A stretch of DNA of 64,000 nt, from NCBI RefSeq assembly GCF_003428335.1, contig NZ_CP031704.1, positions 1,116,001 through 1,180,000 on the forward strand. Direction: 5' to 3'. This DNA comes from Solimonas sp. K1W22B-7 (GTDB lineage: Bacteria; Pseudomonadota; Gammaproteobacteria; Nevskiales; Nevskiaceae). The notes beneath the pieces are model-generated. The model made no database searches. It was not told where the DNA came from and worked only from the letters and a program-made list of their open reading frames with translations. Both the position numbers and the translations under genes were made by a program. This document shows, piece after piece, positions 7,715 through 17,364 of the stretch (its first letter is position 1; every line of letters starts with the position of its first letter).

Positions 7715-9283
7715 CTATGCAGCACCCGGCTTCGCCAACTCCCGCAACTGGAACTTCAGCACCTTCCCCGACGGATTGGTCGGCAGCGACGCCATCATCT
7801 CGGCGTAGCGCGGCACCTTGTAGTTGGACATGTTGTCGCGGCACCAGGCGATCAGTTCCTTGTCGCCCAGCTCGGCGCCCGGCCGCAGCACGACGCAGGC
7901 CTTGCCGACCTCGCCGAGGCGCTCGTCGGGCACGCCGATCACGGCGACCTGTGCCACCGCCGGATGCGCGGCGATGATGCGCTCGATCTCGGCAGGGTAG
8001 CAGTTGAAGCCGCCGGCGATGTACATGTCCTTGAGGCGGTCGGTGATCTTGAGATACCCGCGCGGGTCGAGCACGCCGATGTCGCCGGTGTGCAGCCAGC
8101 CTTCGGTGTCGATGGTCTCGGCGGTGGCGCTGGCGTCGTCCAGGTAACCCTTCATGACGTTGTAGCCGCGCACCACGATCTCACCGGACTCGCCGGCGGG
8201 CAGGGGCTTGTTGTCGGGGTCGACGCAGCGCAGTTCCACGCGCGGGATCGCCTTGCCGCTGGTCAGGGCGATGGTCTCGGCATCGTCGCCGGCCTCGCAC
8301 ATCGACACCACGCCGCAGGTCTCGGTCAGGCCGTAGGCGGTCAGCACCACCTTGAAGCCCAGCTCGGCGCGGATGCGCTCGATCAGGGAGGGCGCGATGG
8401 CGGCGGCGCCGGTGATGGTGGCGCGCAGCGAGGACAGGTCGGCCGTGGCGCGGGCCGGGTCGTTGAGCAGGCTGATGAACAGCGTCGGCGGGCCGGGCAG
8501 CACTGAGATGCGGTCACGCGCGATGCGCTGCAGGATCGCGCCGGCGTCGAACACCGCGTGCGGCAGCACGGTCAGGCCGTGCAGCAGGCCGCCAAGCCAG
8601 CCGACCTTGTAGCCGAAAGTGTGGAAGAAGGGATTGGCGATGAGGTACTTGTCCTCCGGCACCAGGCCCATCACCGCGGACCAGGAGCGGATCACGTCCA
8701 TGTTCTGCGCGTGGTCGGTGACCACGCCCTTGGGGCGGCCGGTGGTGCCTGAGGTGAACATGATGTCCATGCGGTCGGACGGCAGTACCGCCGCGGCGCG
8801 CTGGTGCACGTCCTCGCTGTGCGCCTGGTCGGCCTTGGCCATGAACGCGCGCCAGCCGGTGTCGCCGGACTCGGGATCGCCGATCACCACGACATGCTTC
8901 AGCGGCTTGGGCCAGCACTCGGCCAGCATCGTCGGGTAGTGCTGTCCGAGGAAGCGGCCGGCGCAGAACAGCGTGGTGGCGCCGCTCTTCTCCAGGATGT
9001 AGGAGGCCTCGCCACCCTTCATGCGCGTGTTCAGCGGCACCAGCACGGCGCCGATGCTGTGGATCGCCAGGCCCGCCACGATCCACTCCACAGAATTGGG
9101 CGCCCAGATCGCGACGCGCTCGCCGTGCTGCACGCCCATGGCGATCAGCGCGCGGGCGGCGTAAATGCGCAGCTGGTCCAGCTCGGCGTAGCTCAGTTCG
9201 CTGCCGTCCTCGCCGACCACGGCAGTGCGGTGCGCATGGCGCTGCACGCTTTCGGCGAAAGCCTGCGGAACGGTGTGGCTCAT
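7715..9283 (-). CDS. fadD3: acyl-CoA ligase, FadD3-like (HIP-CoA synthetase)
   Basis: A 522-residue member of the AMP-forming adenylate synthetases. The P-loop-like TSGTTGRPKG (about residue 176), YGLTE and the C-terminal YIAGGFNCYPAEIE and PSGKVLK segments are complete. In steroid degraders FadD3 attaches CoA to HIP, the acid left after loss of rings A and B. The assignment rests on overall similarity and on the adjacent kshB and downstream ipd genes. Start 9283 gives a 4-bp ATGA overlap with the KshB-like gene, so the two are translationally coupled. A generic long-chain ligase cannot be fully excluded. Confidence 0.8.
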   Translation of the reverse strand: MSHTVPQAFAESVQRHAHRTAVVGEDGSELSYAELDQLRIYAARALIAMGVQHGERVAIWAPNSVEWIVAGLAIHSIGAVLVPLNTRMKGGEASYILEKSGATTLFCAGRFLGQHYPTMLAECWPKPLKHVVVIGDPESGDTGWRAFMAKADQAHSEDVHQRAAAVLPSDRMDIMFTSGTTGRPKGVVTDHAQNMDVIRSWSAVMGLVPEDKYLIANPFFHTFGYKVGWLGGLLHGLTVLPHAVFDAGAILQRIARDRISVLPGPPTLFISLLNDPARATADLSSLRATITGAAAIAPSLIERIRAELGFKVVLTAYGLTETCGVVSMCEAGDDAETIALTSGKAIPRVELRCVDPDNKPLPAGESGEIVVRGYNVMKGYLDDASATAETIDTEGWLHTGDIGVLDPRGYLKITDRLKDMYIAGGFNCYPAEIERIIAAHPAVAQVAVIGVPDERLGEVGKACVVLRPGAELGDKELIAWCRDNMSNYKVPRYAEMMASLPTNPSGKVLKFQLRELAKPGAA

Positions 9284-10311
9284 GTCGGGTAGCGCAGCTT
9301 GACGACCGGGGACTTGGCCACCGCCTGGCAGGACAGGATCCAGCCCTGGGCGATGTCGCTCTGCTCCAGCACCTGGTTGCTCATCATCTCCACCTCGCCA
9401 TCGTCGAGATGGCACATGCAGGCGGCGCAGGCGCCGGCGCGGCAGGAGTAGGGCGGCTGCATGCCGGCCTTCTCCATGGCGTCGATCAGCAGTTCACCCG
9501 CCTGCGCCTCGAACCTGTGGGTCTCGCCGTCCAGCTCCACTTCCACCTGCGAGACCGTGCCGCCCTCGACCGCCACCGCCACCGGCAGCTCGTCGGATTC
9601 CTCCGGCAGCGACACGAAGCGCTCGATGTGCACGCGCGAGGACGGGAAGCCGACGCCGTGCAGCGCCGCGGCGGTAGTGTCCATGAAGATGCCGGGGCCG
9701 CAGATGAAGGCCTGCGCGTTCTCCCAGCCCAGCGCCAGCGCCTCGATCTGCGCCTGCGAGGGAATGCCCTGCACCGAGTCCAGCCAGTGGATCACCTGCA
9801 GGCGCTTGGGGTGCTCGCGCGACAGCTTGGCCAGCTCCGCGGCGAAGATCACCGAACGCTCGTCGCGGTTGGCGTAGAACAGCCGCATGCGGCCCTTGCC
9901 GTTGTTGAGCACGCTGCGGATGATCGACAGCACCGGCGTCACGCCGCTGCCGCCGCCGAACAACAGGAAATCGCCGTCGTAGGACTTCGGCGTGAAGATG
10001 CCGGCCGGCACCGCCACGTCCAGCGTGTCGCCGGCGCGCAGGCAGCCGCAGAGCCAGTTCGACGCGCGGCCACCGGCCACGCGCTTCACCGTCACCCGCA
10101 GCGGTTCGTCCTCGGTGGGCGTGCTCGACAGCGAGTAGCAGCGCGGCAGCGGCCTGGCGCCGCAGGGCACGCGCAGCGTCAGGAACTGCCCCGGCTTGTA
10201 CTTGAAGAGGTCCTTCAGCTCGGCCGGTATTTCGAACACCAGCGAGCGCGCATCGGCCGTCTCTTCGATGACCTGGGCAACCTTCAGCGGGTGATACTGG
10301 ATTTTTGACAT
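9280..10311 (-). CDS. kshB: KshB-like ferredoxin-type reductase of 3-ketosteroid 9alpha-hydroxylase
   Basis: A 343-residue FNR-family reductase that passes electrons from NADH through FAD to a C-terminal plant-type 2Fe-2S cluster. FAD binding is seen in RCYSLSS, the nucleotide site in GGGSGVTP, and the cluster in C-x4-C-x2-C followed by a fourth Cys about 29 residues on. This domain order matches KshB and phenylacetyl-CoA epoxidase-type reductases. The steroid neighbourhood favours KshB, the partner of the Rieske oxygenase KshA. No kshA is in the window. The ribosome site before the ATG at 10311 is weak. Confidence 0.83.
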   Translation of the reverse strand: MSKIQYHPLKVAQVIEETADARSLVFEIPAELKDLFKYKPGQFLTLRVPCGARPLPRCYSLSSTPTEDEPLRVTVKRVAGGRASNWLCGCLRAGDTLDVAVPAGIFTPKSYDGDFLLFGGGSGVTPVLSIIRSVLNNGKGRMRLFYANRDERSVIFAAELAKLSREHPKRLQVIHWLDSVQGIPSQAQIEALALGWENAQAFICGPGIFMDTTAAALHGVGFPSSRVHIERFVSLPEESDELPVAVAVEGGTVSQVEVELDGETHRFEAQAGELLIDAMEKAGMQPPYSCRAGACAACMCHLDDGEVEMMSNQVLEQSDIAQGWILSCQAVAKSPVVKLRYPT

Positions 10312-10335
10312 TGTTTAAAAAGCCCGAAACGACAG

Positions 10336-10413
10336 TCCGCGAATGAACGCAAATAAACGCAAATGACAGTAGCGCAGAATTTTCATTTGCGTTTATTCGC
10401 GTCCATTTGCGGA
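10336..10413. repeat. palindromic repeat (AACGCAAAT arms)
   Basis: Arms 10336-10366 and 10383-10413 are 31 bp with three mismatches. It lies directly upstream of the kshB-like gene and downstream of an SDR. It belongs in style to the CGCGGAT...ACGCGGAT palindromes at 28507 and 41117. Confidence 0.75.
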
Positions 10414-10430
10414 TTGATGCTCTTGGTTCT

Positions 10431-11207
10431 TCAGTCCGCCCACATCAGGTAGCCATTATCGATGCGCATCTCCGCACCCTGGATGAAACGCGACTCGTCC
10501 GAGGCCAGGAACAGCACCAGGTTGGCGATGTCGCCCGGCATGCAGAAGCGCGCCTGCAGCTGCTTGGGGTCCTTCTCGCGCACCTTGGCCTGCTGCTTGG
10601 GGTCGCGCGGCAGGTTGGCGACCATCGGCGTGACGATGCCGTCGGGGTGGATCGAATTGCAGCGGATCTTGTACAGGTTCATGCGGCAATGCGCCGCCAC
10701 CGAGCGCGTCAGCGCGGCGACCGCGCCCTTGCTGGCGCTGTAGGCGGCAAACGAGGACATGCCGCCGATGCCGGCCATGGACGACATGTTGACGATCGAG
10801 CCGCCGCCGCGCTTCTTCATCGCCAGCAGGCCGTGCTTGCAGCCCAGGAAGTAGCCGTCGGAGTTGATGCGCTGGATCTTCTGCCAGAGTTCCAGCGAGG
10901 TGTCCTCGATGGTGCCGTAGGCCAGGATCGCGGCGTTGTTGACCAGTACGTCGAGGCCGCCGAATTTTTCTTCCGTCTTGGCGATCACCGCTTCCCAGTC
11001 GGCTTCGCTGGCGATGTCGTGCTTGATGAACAGGGCGCTGTCGGGATGCTTGGCGTTGATCTCGGCGGCAACCTTTACGCCCAGTTCCTCGTTGAGGTCG
11101 GTCAGCACCACCTTGGCGCCTTCCTTCGCCAGCAGGCGCGCGTCTTCCGCGCCCACGCCGCTGGCGGCACCGGTGATGATCGCAACCTTGTCCTGTACAC
11201 GTCCCAT
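10431..11207 (-). CDS. SDR-family dehydrogenase (hydroxysteroid/cyclopentanol type)
   Basis: A 258-residue classical SDR with TGAASGVG near residue 13, NNAA, MSSMAG and YSASK. It has the insert (DPKQQAKVREKDPKQ) and end (MRIDNGYL) of cyclopentanol- and 3alpha-hydroxysteroid-dehydrogenase-like proteins. GAGGAG precedes the ATG at 11207. It follows the KstD-like gene by 29 bases on the same strand, so a paired role on a ring hydroxyl or ketone is likely but unproven. Confidence 0.87.
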   Translation of the reverse strand: MGRVQDKVAIITGAASGVGAEDARLLAKEGAKVVLTDLNEELGVKVAAEINAKHPDSALFIKHDIASEADWEAVIAKTEEKFGGLDVLVNNAAILAYGTIEDTSLELWQKIQRINSDGYFLGCKHGLLAMKKRGGGSIVNMSSMAGIGGMSSFAAYSASKGAVAALTRSVAAHCRMNLYKIRCNSIHPDGIVTPMVANLPRDPKQQAKVREKDPKQLQARFCMPGDIANLVLFLASDESRFIQGAEMRIDNGYLMWAD

Positions 11208-11236
11208 GAAATCGACTCCTCGGTTATTTGTTGAGT

Positions 11237-12934
11237 TCAGGCGGCCTGCGCCGCCGTGCTATTGGTTTTCTGGATCGCATGCAGCGCGGCGCGGCGGCCG
11301 GACCACAGGCAGTCGGCGATCGACAGGCCGCTGACGTAGAAATTGGAGGCCACGCCCACCGCCGCGCGGCCGGCGGCGTAGAGGCCGGCGATCGGCTGGC
11401 CGCCCTCGTTCAGCACGCGATTGCTGCCTTCCTCCACGCGCAGCCCGCCGAGCGTGATCGAGGGGCAGGGGAAGATCTTGTTGCCGGCCGAGATGTCCAG
11501 GGCGTAGTAAGGGCCCTGGTCCAGCGCGGCGCGCATGTCCTGCGATTTTCCGAAGGCGTCGGGGGCGGAGCCGGCGGCGCTGGCGTTGTTGGCCTGCACG
11601 CTGCGTTCCAGCGCGGCGGCCGGCACGCCGATCTTGCCGGCGAGTTCGGGCAGGGTCTTCGCCTTGGGCGAGCTCAGCATCAGGATCAGCGCCGGGCCGG
11701 ACTGGAACATCCACAGCTTGCCGAAGGCGGCTTCCTTCATCGCCTCGCGGCGCAGCTTCGCATCCAGGATCAGCCAGGCACTGCCGTCACCCTGCTCGCA
11801 CATCTCCACACCCAGGCGCGCGCCGTAGACCTGCTCGTTGCAGAAGCGCTCGCCGTTGGCGCCCACGACGATGCCGCGGGGCAGGGCGGTGGGCGGATTG
11901 ATGAAGCGCCAGGCCGAGCCCTTCTCCAGGCGTGCGGCGCTGCCGCCGGCCGACTGGCCCAGGCGGATGCCGGCGCCGTCGCAGCCGGTGGCGCCCAGGC
12001 GCATGTTCTTCGCGTACTTCGGTGCGTGCCGCTGCACCATGTCGCGGTTGAAGATGAAGCCGCCGGTAGACAGCAGCACGCCGCCGGTGGCACGGATGTG
12101 CAGCGGCCGCGCGTCGGCCAGTTCGATCGCCAGGGCCTGGGCACGCAGGCGGTCGGCCCAGGCGGGCGCGAAGTCGTGCACCTTCTCGGCCTTGCGCATC
12201 AGCTTGAGGTGGCGCTGGCCGGCAGCGGATTCCGGGTCGAGGCGCGAGACCTCGGCGCCGATCACGCTGCCGCTGCGGTCCATGATCAGGCGGCGCACGG
12301 CGCTTTGCGTCAGCACCGGGATCTGCAACTCCTCGACGCGGCGGCGCAGCATGCTGAACAAATGCTTGCCGGTAGCCACGCCGGAGCCATGCATGCGGTG
12401 GCCGCGCGGTGCGGGCAGGGCTTTGGCGGCGAAGGCGGGCACGCCCTCGTTGCCGGAGTAGTAGAGGTAGATGCCGTCCTTCGGGTAGGAGGTCTTCGGC
12501 GGCGGTGCGCTGGAGTCGAAGCGCGCGCCCAGCGATTCCAGCCAGGCATGCAGGCCCAGGCTGTCCTCGCAGAACTGGTGCAGGGTCGGGTTGCCGACCG
12601 CATCACCCGCTTCCATCTGCAGGTAGCGGACCATGGCCTCGACCGTGTCCTCGTAGCCAGCCGCCTTCTGCTGGCGCGTGCCGCCGCCGAGGTAGACGAT
12701 GCCGCCGCTCTTGATGGTGGCGCCGCCACCCTCAAAGCGCTCGACGATGCCGACGTTGGCGCCGGCTTCGCGGGCATGGATCGCGGCCGAGGCGCCAGCG
12801 GCGCCGAAGCCCACCACCAGCAGGTCCACGGTTTCGTTCCAGGCCACGGTTTCGGCGTTGTCGACGACCCGCGGCGCGTCGATCGGCAGGGTGCCGTCGG
12901 CGCTTGCGGAAGTGGCGTTGGAACGTTGTGTCAT
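11237..12934 (-). CDS. FAD-dependent 3-ketosteroid dehydrogenase-like protein
   Basis: A 565-residue FAD-binding flavoprotein of the 3-oxosteroid dehydrogenase / fumarate reductase family. The dinucleotide motif GFGAAG is at 42-47, and the C-terminal FAD segment reads GLYAAGRAAVGVASNFYVSG. Enzymes of this group insert a double bond into ring A (delta-1 or delta-4 dehydrogenation). The Tyr in the C-terminal NFYVSG sits where KstD has its catalytic Tyr region, but the glycine-rich KstD motif differs. KstD, a 5alpha-delta-4 dehydrogenase or a related enzyme are all possible. Unlike the gene at 46752-48290 it has no export signal. Confidence 0.8.
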   Translation of the reverse strand: MTQRSNATSASADGTLPIDAPRVVDNAETVAWNETVDLLVVGFGAAGASAAIHAREAGANVGIVERFEGGGATIKSGGIVYLGGGTRQQKAAGYEDTVEAMVRYLQMEAGDAVGNPTLHQFCEDSLGLHAWLESLGARFDSSAPPPKTSYPKDGIYLYYSGNEGVPAFAAKALPAPRGHRMHGSGVATGKHLFSMLRRRVEELQIPVLTQSAVRRLIMDRSGSVIGAEVSRLDPESAAGQRHLKLMRKAEKVHDFAPAWADRLRAQALAIELADARPLHIRATGGVLLSTGGFIFNRDMVQRHAPKYAKNMRLGATGCDGAGIRLGQSAGGSAARLEKGSAWRFINPPTALPRGIVVGANGERFCNEQVYGARLGVEMCEQGDGSAWLILDAKLRREAMKEAAFGKLWMFQSGPALILMLSSPKAKTLPELAGKIGVPAAALERSVQANNASAAGSAPDAFGKSQDMRAALDQGPYYALDISAGNKIFPCPSITLGGLRVEEGSNRVLNEGGQPIAGLYAAGRAAVGVASNFYVSGLSIADCLWSGRRAALHAIQKTNSTAAQAA

Positions 12935-13037
12935 GGGGGAAACCGGCCTGGAAAAGGTCAGGCCAGCATTATTTCCCGCTGGCCCCTGGAATCTTCGTCC
13001 ATGTAGACGAGAGTTGCTCCGGAGCCACGCAAAGGGA

Positions 13038-15401
13038 CTACTCCGCGGGTAGTGTCCTGCCCTTGCGCAGCAGCGCCAGGAACTCCTCCGGCGGCAGGGC
13101 CGTGCTGAACAGGAAGCCCTGCATCTCGTCGCAGTGCAGCAGCCGCAGGAACTTGACCTGCTCCCTCGAATCCACTCCCTCCGCCACTACCCGCAGGCCC
13201 ATCGAGTGCGCCAGCGAGATCACCGAGGAGACGATGCTGATGGTGTTGGCGCTGTCGCCCATGCGCAGCACGAACGAGCGGTCGATCTTGACCGTGGACA
13301 GCGGCAGCTTCGACAGGTAGGACAGCGAGGAATAGCCGGTGCCGAAATCGTCCACCGCCAGGCCCACGCCCATGTCGCGCAGCTGCTGCAGCAGGGGCAG
13401 GGTAGCCTCGGGGTCGGCCAGCATGGTGGATTCGGTCAGTTCCAGTTCCAGCCCGCCGGCGTTCTCGGGATGGCCCTGGAGCGCGGCGCAGACGTGATCC
13501 AGGAAGTCGGCGTCGCGCAGCTGCACGGCGGAGACGTTGACCGCGATGCGCGGCACCAGCACACCCTCGCGCAGCCAGCGCGCGCGATCGGCCAGTGCCT
13601 GGTCCAGTGCCCAGCGGCCCACGTCCACGATCAGGCCGGTCTCCTCCAGCAGCGGGATGAACTGTGCCGGCGGCACCAGGCCCAGCTCCGGACTGGCCCA
13701 GCGGATCAGGGCCTCGGCGCCGCAGATCGTGCCGCTGCGCAGGTCCACCTTGGGCTGGTAGTACAGCACGAACTGCTCGGCCTGCAGGGCATGGCGCAGC
13801 TGCGCCTCCAGCTCCAGGCGATGCTTCATCGCCGAGCCCATCTGCGCGGTGTAGAACAGGTAACGCTCGCCGGTCTGCTTGGCCTTCTTCAGCGCCGCCT
13901 CGGCGTTGCGGAACAGGCTTTCGGCATCCTCTCCGTCTTCGGGGAACAGCGACAGGCCGACCTTGCCGGACAGGCTCAGCGAGCGCCCCGCCACCTCGAT
14001 GGGGTGGCTCAGGTGCGTCCAGCTACGGTCGCGCAGCATGATCGACAGGCTGCTGGCGTCCTTCAGGTCCGGGATCAGGGCGGCGAAGCGGTCGCCGCCG
14101 GTGCGCGCCAGGTAGGCCGGGTTGCCGGCCAGCCGGGTCAGGCGCTCGGCGACGCTCTTGAGCACCTCGTCGCCGGCCGCCATGCCCAGGGCGTCGTTGA
14201 CCGCCTTGAACTGCACCAGGTCCACCACGATCACCGCCAGGCGGCCGCCGGCCTGGCGTGCCGCCAGCAGGTGCTGGTTGAGGCGCTCGTGGAACAGCCG
14301 GCGGTTGGCCAGGCCGGTCAGCGGGTCGTAGTAGGACAGGAAGTCGAGCTGTTCCTCGGCGGCGATGAATTCCAGGGCATGCGAGATGTCGCCGGCCAGG
14401 TCCACCAGCAGGCGCTGCTCCTCTTCGCTGAAGAAATTCACCTCGCCGGCGTACAGCGCCAGGCAGCCGGCCAGGCGTGAGCGCGCGAAGATCGGCAGGA
14501 TCGCCAGCGAACGGTAGCCGCGCTGCAGCGCGGCGTCGCGCCAGGGTTCCATCATCGGCTCGCGGGCAATGTCGTTGCAGACGATCTCGCGGCGCTCCTG
14601 CAGCGCCTTCAGGGCCGGGCCGCCGCGGTGGCCGCCGCGCTGGACCTCGCGCAGCAGCTGCATGTAGCCGTGGTCGTGACCATGGCAGGCCACCGGCTCG
14701 ACGATTTCGCCTTGCAGCACGCCGATCCAGGCCATGCGGAAGCCGCCCTGGTCCACTGCCGTGCGGCAGACCTCCTTGAACAGCTGCGCCTGGTTGCGGG
14801 TGCGCACGATTTCCGCGGCAATGCGGCTGCGCATGCCGTGGATACGGGTCAGGCGGCGCAGGGCGCTTTCGCTGCGCTCGCGCTGGGCGATCTCCCGGCG
14901 CAACTCGCGGGCGTGGCGCTGCGCCTGGCGGTAAAGCCGCATGTTTTCGCGGAAGATCGCCAGCCCCGAGGCCAGCATGGCCGCGATCTGCTCGTCGGTG
15001 GCGCTGAAGGCGGCCTTGCCGGGCGCCCGGCCCAGGACCAGCCAGCCGGGGCGGCCGCCTTCGTTGCGCACCGGCATCGCCAGCAGGCTGCCCAGCGGCG
15101 GCAGGCCGCGCGGCAGGCTCGCCGGGTCCAGGGCCGCGGTGGGGGCGGCGACGCGCAGCGGCAGGGCCGCCCGCTCGCGCAGCAGGGGGCCGGCCTGCGG
15201 CAGCTGGCCGGCCGGGTTGGGCAGCAGCATTTCGACGTGATCGGCCTGCAGGATTGCGCGCGCCTCGTCGTAGAGATGGCGCAGCTGGGCGTCGGGGTCC
15301 GGCTCGGCCGCCAGCGTCAGGCCGAGGTGGACCATGCGGGCGAAGCGATCGCCCTGGATCATTTCCTGCGCCCTTGCGGGCACCGCAGCTGGAAGTTCCA
15401 T
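13038..15401 (-). CDS. GAF-GGDEF-EAL protein, probable c-di-GMP phosphodiesterase
   Basis: A 787-residue cytoplasmic signalling protein: two GAF-like regions (about 20-160 and 200-345) joined by a coiled-coil segment, then GGDEF-like and EAL domains. The cyclase signature is GGDRF instead of GGDEF, so cyclase activity is doubtful. The EAL domain keeps GAEALIRW, TESTML, DDFGTGYSSL and KIDRSF, so it should hydrolyse c-di-GMP. Start 15401 is chosen for the strong AAGGAGGGG site 8 bases upstream; longer starts have none. It is divergent from the hsaC operon across a 187-base gap. Confidence 0.9.
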   Translation of the reverse strand: MELPAAVPARAQEMIQGDRFARMVHLGLTLAAEPDPDAQLRHLYDEARAILQADHVEMLLPNPAGQLPQAGPLLRERAALPLRVAAPTAALDPASLPRGLPPLGSLLAMPVRNEGGRPGWLVLGRAPGKAAFSATDEQIAAMLASGLAIFRENMRLYRQAQRHARELRREIAQRERSESALRRLTRIHGMRSRIAAEIVRTRNQAQLFKEVCRTAVDQGGFRMAWIGVLQGEIVEPVACHGHDHGYMQLLREVQRGGHRGGPALKALQERREIVCNDIAREPMMEPWRDAALQRGYRSLAILPIFARSRLAGCLALYAGEVNFFSEEEQRLLVDLAGDISHALEFIAAEEQLDFLSYYDPLTGLANRRLFHERLNQHLLAARQAGGRLAVIVVDLVQFKAVNDALGMAAGDEVLKSVAERLTRLAGNPAYLARTGGDRFAALIPDLKDASSLSIMLRDRSWTHLSHPIEVAGRSLSLSGKVGLSLFPEDGEDAESLFRNAEAALKKAKQTGERYLFYTAQMGSAMKHRLELEAQLRHALQAEQFVLYYQPKVDLRSGTICGAEALIRWASPELGLVPPAQFIPLLEETGLIVDVGRWALDQALADRARWLREGVLVPRIAVNVSAVQLRDADFLDHVCAALQGHPENAGGLELELTESTMLADPEATLPLLQQLRDMGVGLAVDDFGTGYSSLSYLSKLPLSTVKIDRSFVLRMGDSANTISIVSSVISLAHSMGLRVVAEGVDSREQVKFLRLLHCDEMQGFLFSTALPPEEFLALLRKGRTLPAE

Positions 15402-15588
15402 CGCCCCTCCTTGGGCGCCGGCCGAGCCGGCGGAATCCGTTAACTCCTTGCCGCGGGAGGACTTTAGGCCTCTCGCGCGGCAGCGTCCAACACCCTCTCC
15501 GTACGGTCTCATCCCAACGGATGAAGATCAGAACCGCCCTCCGGACCAATATGGCGCCACTCCCCATATTCCCGGACTCCGGTCACCA

Positions 15589-16482
15589 ATGATCAGAATC
15601 GAATCACTGGCTTACATCGTTGCGCAAAGCACCGACGTGGCCAAATGGAAACACTACGGCGAGCAGGTGCTCGGCATGTCCACTTCGGCGACGTCCGAGG
15701 GTGGATTGTTCCTCAAGATGGACGAACGGTCGTACCGTATTTCGGTGACGCCGGGGCCGGAAGATCGCTACTACGCCTCGGGCTGGGAAGTCCGCGACGA
15801 GGCGGCCTACGCCGACGCCCTGGCGGCCCTGGCCCGGGCCGGCGTCGCGGTGGAGGCCGGTGACGCGAAACTGGTCGCTGCCCGCCAGGTCCAGGCCCTG
15901 TCCTCGTTCAGCGATCCCTCCGGCAACCGCCACGAGATCAGCTGGGGCTATACCGGTCCGACCGCGCCGTTCGCCTCGCCGATCGGCGTGGAAGGCTTCA
16001 AGACCGGCAAGCAGGGCATCGGCCACACCGTGCTGCCCGCGGCCGGCACTTTCGACGCCACCCTGAAGTTCTTCCAGGACGTCTTCGGCTTCGGCCTGTC
16101 CGACGTGTTCAATTTCCAGATGGGCCCGGACGCCCCGGTCATCCGCATCTACTTCCTGCACGCCGCCAGCGGCCGCCATCACAGCCTGGCGCTGGCCGAG
16201 ATGCCGAACCCGGCCGGCTGCGTGCATGCCATGGTCGAGGTCAACACCATGACCGACGTCGGCCTGGCCTACGACCGCGTGCAGAAGCAGGGCGTCAAGA
16301 TGATGGCGACCCTGGGCGAGCACGAGAACGACCGCATGACCTCGTTCTACGTCATGACGCCGGGCAATTTCGCGATCGAGTACGGCTACGGCGGCATCAA
16401 CGTCGATCCCGCCACCTGGCAGACCACGCAGACCAAACAGGTCTCGATCTGGGGCCACGATTTCTCGGTGGGCTTCCGCTAA
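15589..16482 (+). CDS. hsaC: HsaC-like extradiol dioxygenase (3,4-DHSA dioxygenase)
   Basis: A 297-residue type I extradiol dioxygenase made of paired vicinal-oxygen-chelate modules. It would open the aromatised A ring of 3,4-DHSA (meta cleavage). Iron ligands are His146 (IGHTV), His213 (CVHAMVEV) and Glu264 (AIEYGYG); His197/198 in RHHSLAL fit the active-site His. The length matches HsaC/TesB. The ATG at 15589 is the natural start for the domain, and upstream frame is non-homologous. It is the first gene of the ring-degradation operon, and its stop overlaps the ipdA start (TAATG). BphC-type biphenyl activity is an alternative, but the context favours steroid. Confidence 0.88.
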   Translation: MIRIESLAYIVAQSTDVAKWKHYGEQVLGMSTSATSEGGLFLKMDERSYRISVTPGPEDRYYASGWEVRDEAAYADALAALARAGVAVEAGDAKLVAARQVQALSSFSDPSGNRHEISWGYTGPTAPFASPIGVEGFKTGKQGIGHTVLPAAGTFDATLKFFQDVFGFGLSDVFNFQMGPDAPVIRIYFLHAASGRHHSLALAEMPNPAGCVHAMVEVNTMTDVGLAYDRVQKQGVKMMATLGEHENDRMTSFYVMTPGNFAIEYGYGGINVDPATWQTTQTKQVSIWGHDFSVGFR

Positions 16483-17363
16483 TGGCGCTCAACAAGGAAA
16501 TGTCCGCGGCCGCGGCGGTCGCGCAGCTGCGTGACGGCATGACCATCGGCATTGGCGGCTGGGGCCCGCGGCGCAAGCCGATGGCCCTGGTGCGCGAGAT
16601 CCTGCGCTCGAACCTGAAGGACCTGACCGTGGTGTCCTACGGCGGTCCCGACGTCGGCATGCTCTGCGCCGCCGGCAAGGTCAGGAAGCTGGTCTACGCC
16701 TTCGTCACCATGGACGCGATCCCGCTGGAGCCCTGGTTCCGCAAGTCGCGCGAGGGTGGAGCCATCGAGGTGATGGAGCTGGACGAGGGCATGTTCGAGT
16801 GGGGCCTGCGCGCCGCCGGCATGCGCATGTCCTTCCTGCCGACGCGCTGCGGCCTGGCCACCGACGTGCTGGCGCGCAATCCTTCGCTCAAGACCATCGA
16901 GTCGCCCTACGCCGACGGCGAGGTCTACATCGCGATGCCGGCGCTGAAGCTGGACGCCGCGCTGCTGCACGTCAACGAGGCCGACCGCCTGGGCAACACC
17001 CTGGTCCGCGGTGCCGACACCTTCTTCGATCACCTGTTCGCCCGCGCCGCCGATGCCTGCTACGTCAGCACCGAAGTGCTGCGCGAGCGCTTCGAGCTGG
17101 ACGCCGACACGGCGAAGCAGAATCCCTTCGAGCGCTATCTCGTGAAGGGCGTGGTGCACGCGCCGCTGGGCGCGCACCCGACCTACCTCGGCCCCGACTA
17201 CGGCTGGGACATGGATCACCTGAAGCGCTACAACGCCTCGGCCACCGAGGAAAACGGCTGGCAGAAATACGTCGAGGAGTTCGTCACCCCCGGCGAGAGC
17301 GAATACCTGGCGAAGATCGGCGGTGCCGAGCGCGCCGCCAAGCTCAAGCAGCCGGTGTTCTGA
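16482..17363 (+). CDS. ipdA: IpdA, alpha subunit of COCHEA-CoA hydrolase
   Basis: A 293-residue CoA-transferase family I alpha-type subunit. In the steroid pathway IpdA and IpdB act as a ring-opening hydrolase on the last carbocyclic CoA ester (COCHEA-CoA); Comamonas has ScdL1L2. The N-terminal GIGGWGPRRKP fold and length agree with the Mycobacterium protein (292 residues as I recall). It is coupled to hsaC by a one-base overlap and separated from ipdB by one base. The call is strongly supported by the adjacent ipdB, ipdC and echA20. Confidence 0.9.
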   Translation: MALNKEMSAAAAVAQLRDGMTIGIGGWGPRRKPMALVREILRSNLKDLTVVSYGGPDVGMLCAAGKVRKLVYAFVTMDAIPLEPWFRKSREGGAIEVMELDEGMFEWGLRAAGMRMSFLPTRCGLATDVLARNPSLKTIESPYADGEVYIAMPALKLDAALLHVNEADRLGNTLVRGADTFFDHLFARAADACYVSTEVLRERFELDADTAKQNPFERYLVKGVVHAPLGAHPTYLGPDYGWDMDHLKRYNASATEENGWQKYVEEFVTPGESEYLAKIGGAERAAKLKQPVF

Positions 17364-17364
17364 A

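Noticed and set aside
11237-12934. Frameshift or inactivation of the KstD-like gene because the glycine-rich KstD C-terminal motif is not exact
   Set aside because: The frame is continuous and full length, and the FAD motifs are intact; the difference more likely marks another subgroup.
15334-15588. Upstream extension of the hsaC reading frame
   Set aside because: The 85 extra codons are antisense to the start of the GGDEF-EAL gene and not dioxygenase-like; the ATG at 15589 fits the family length.
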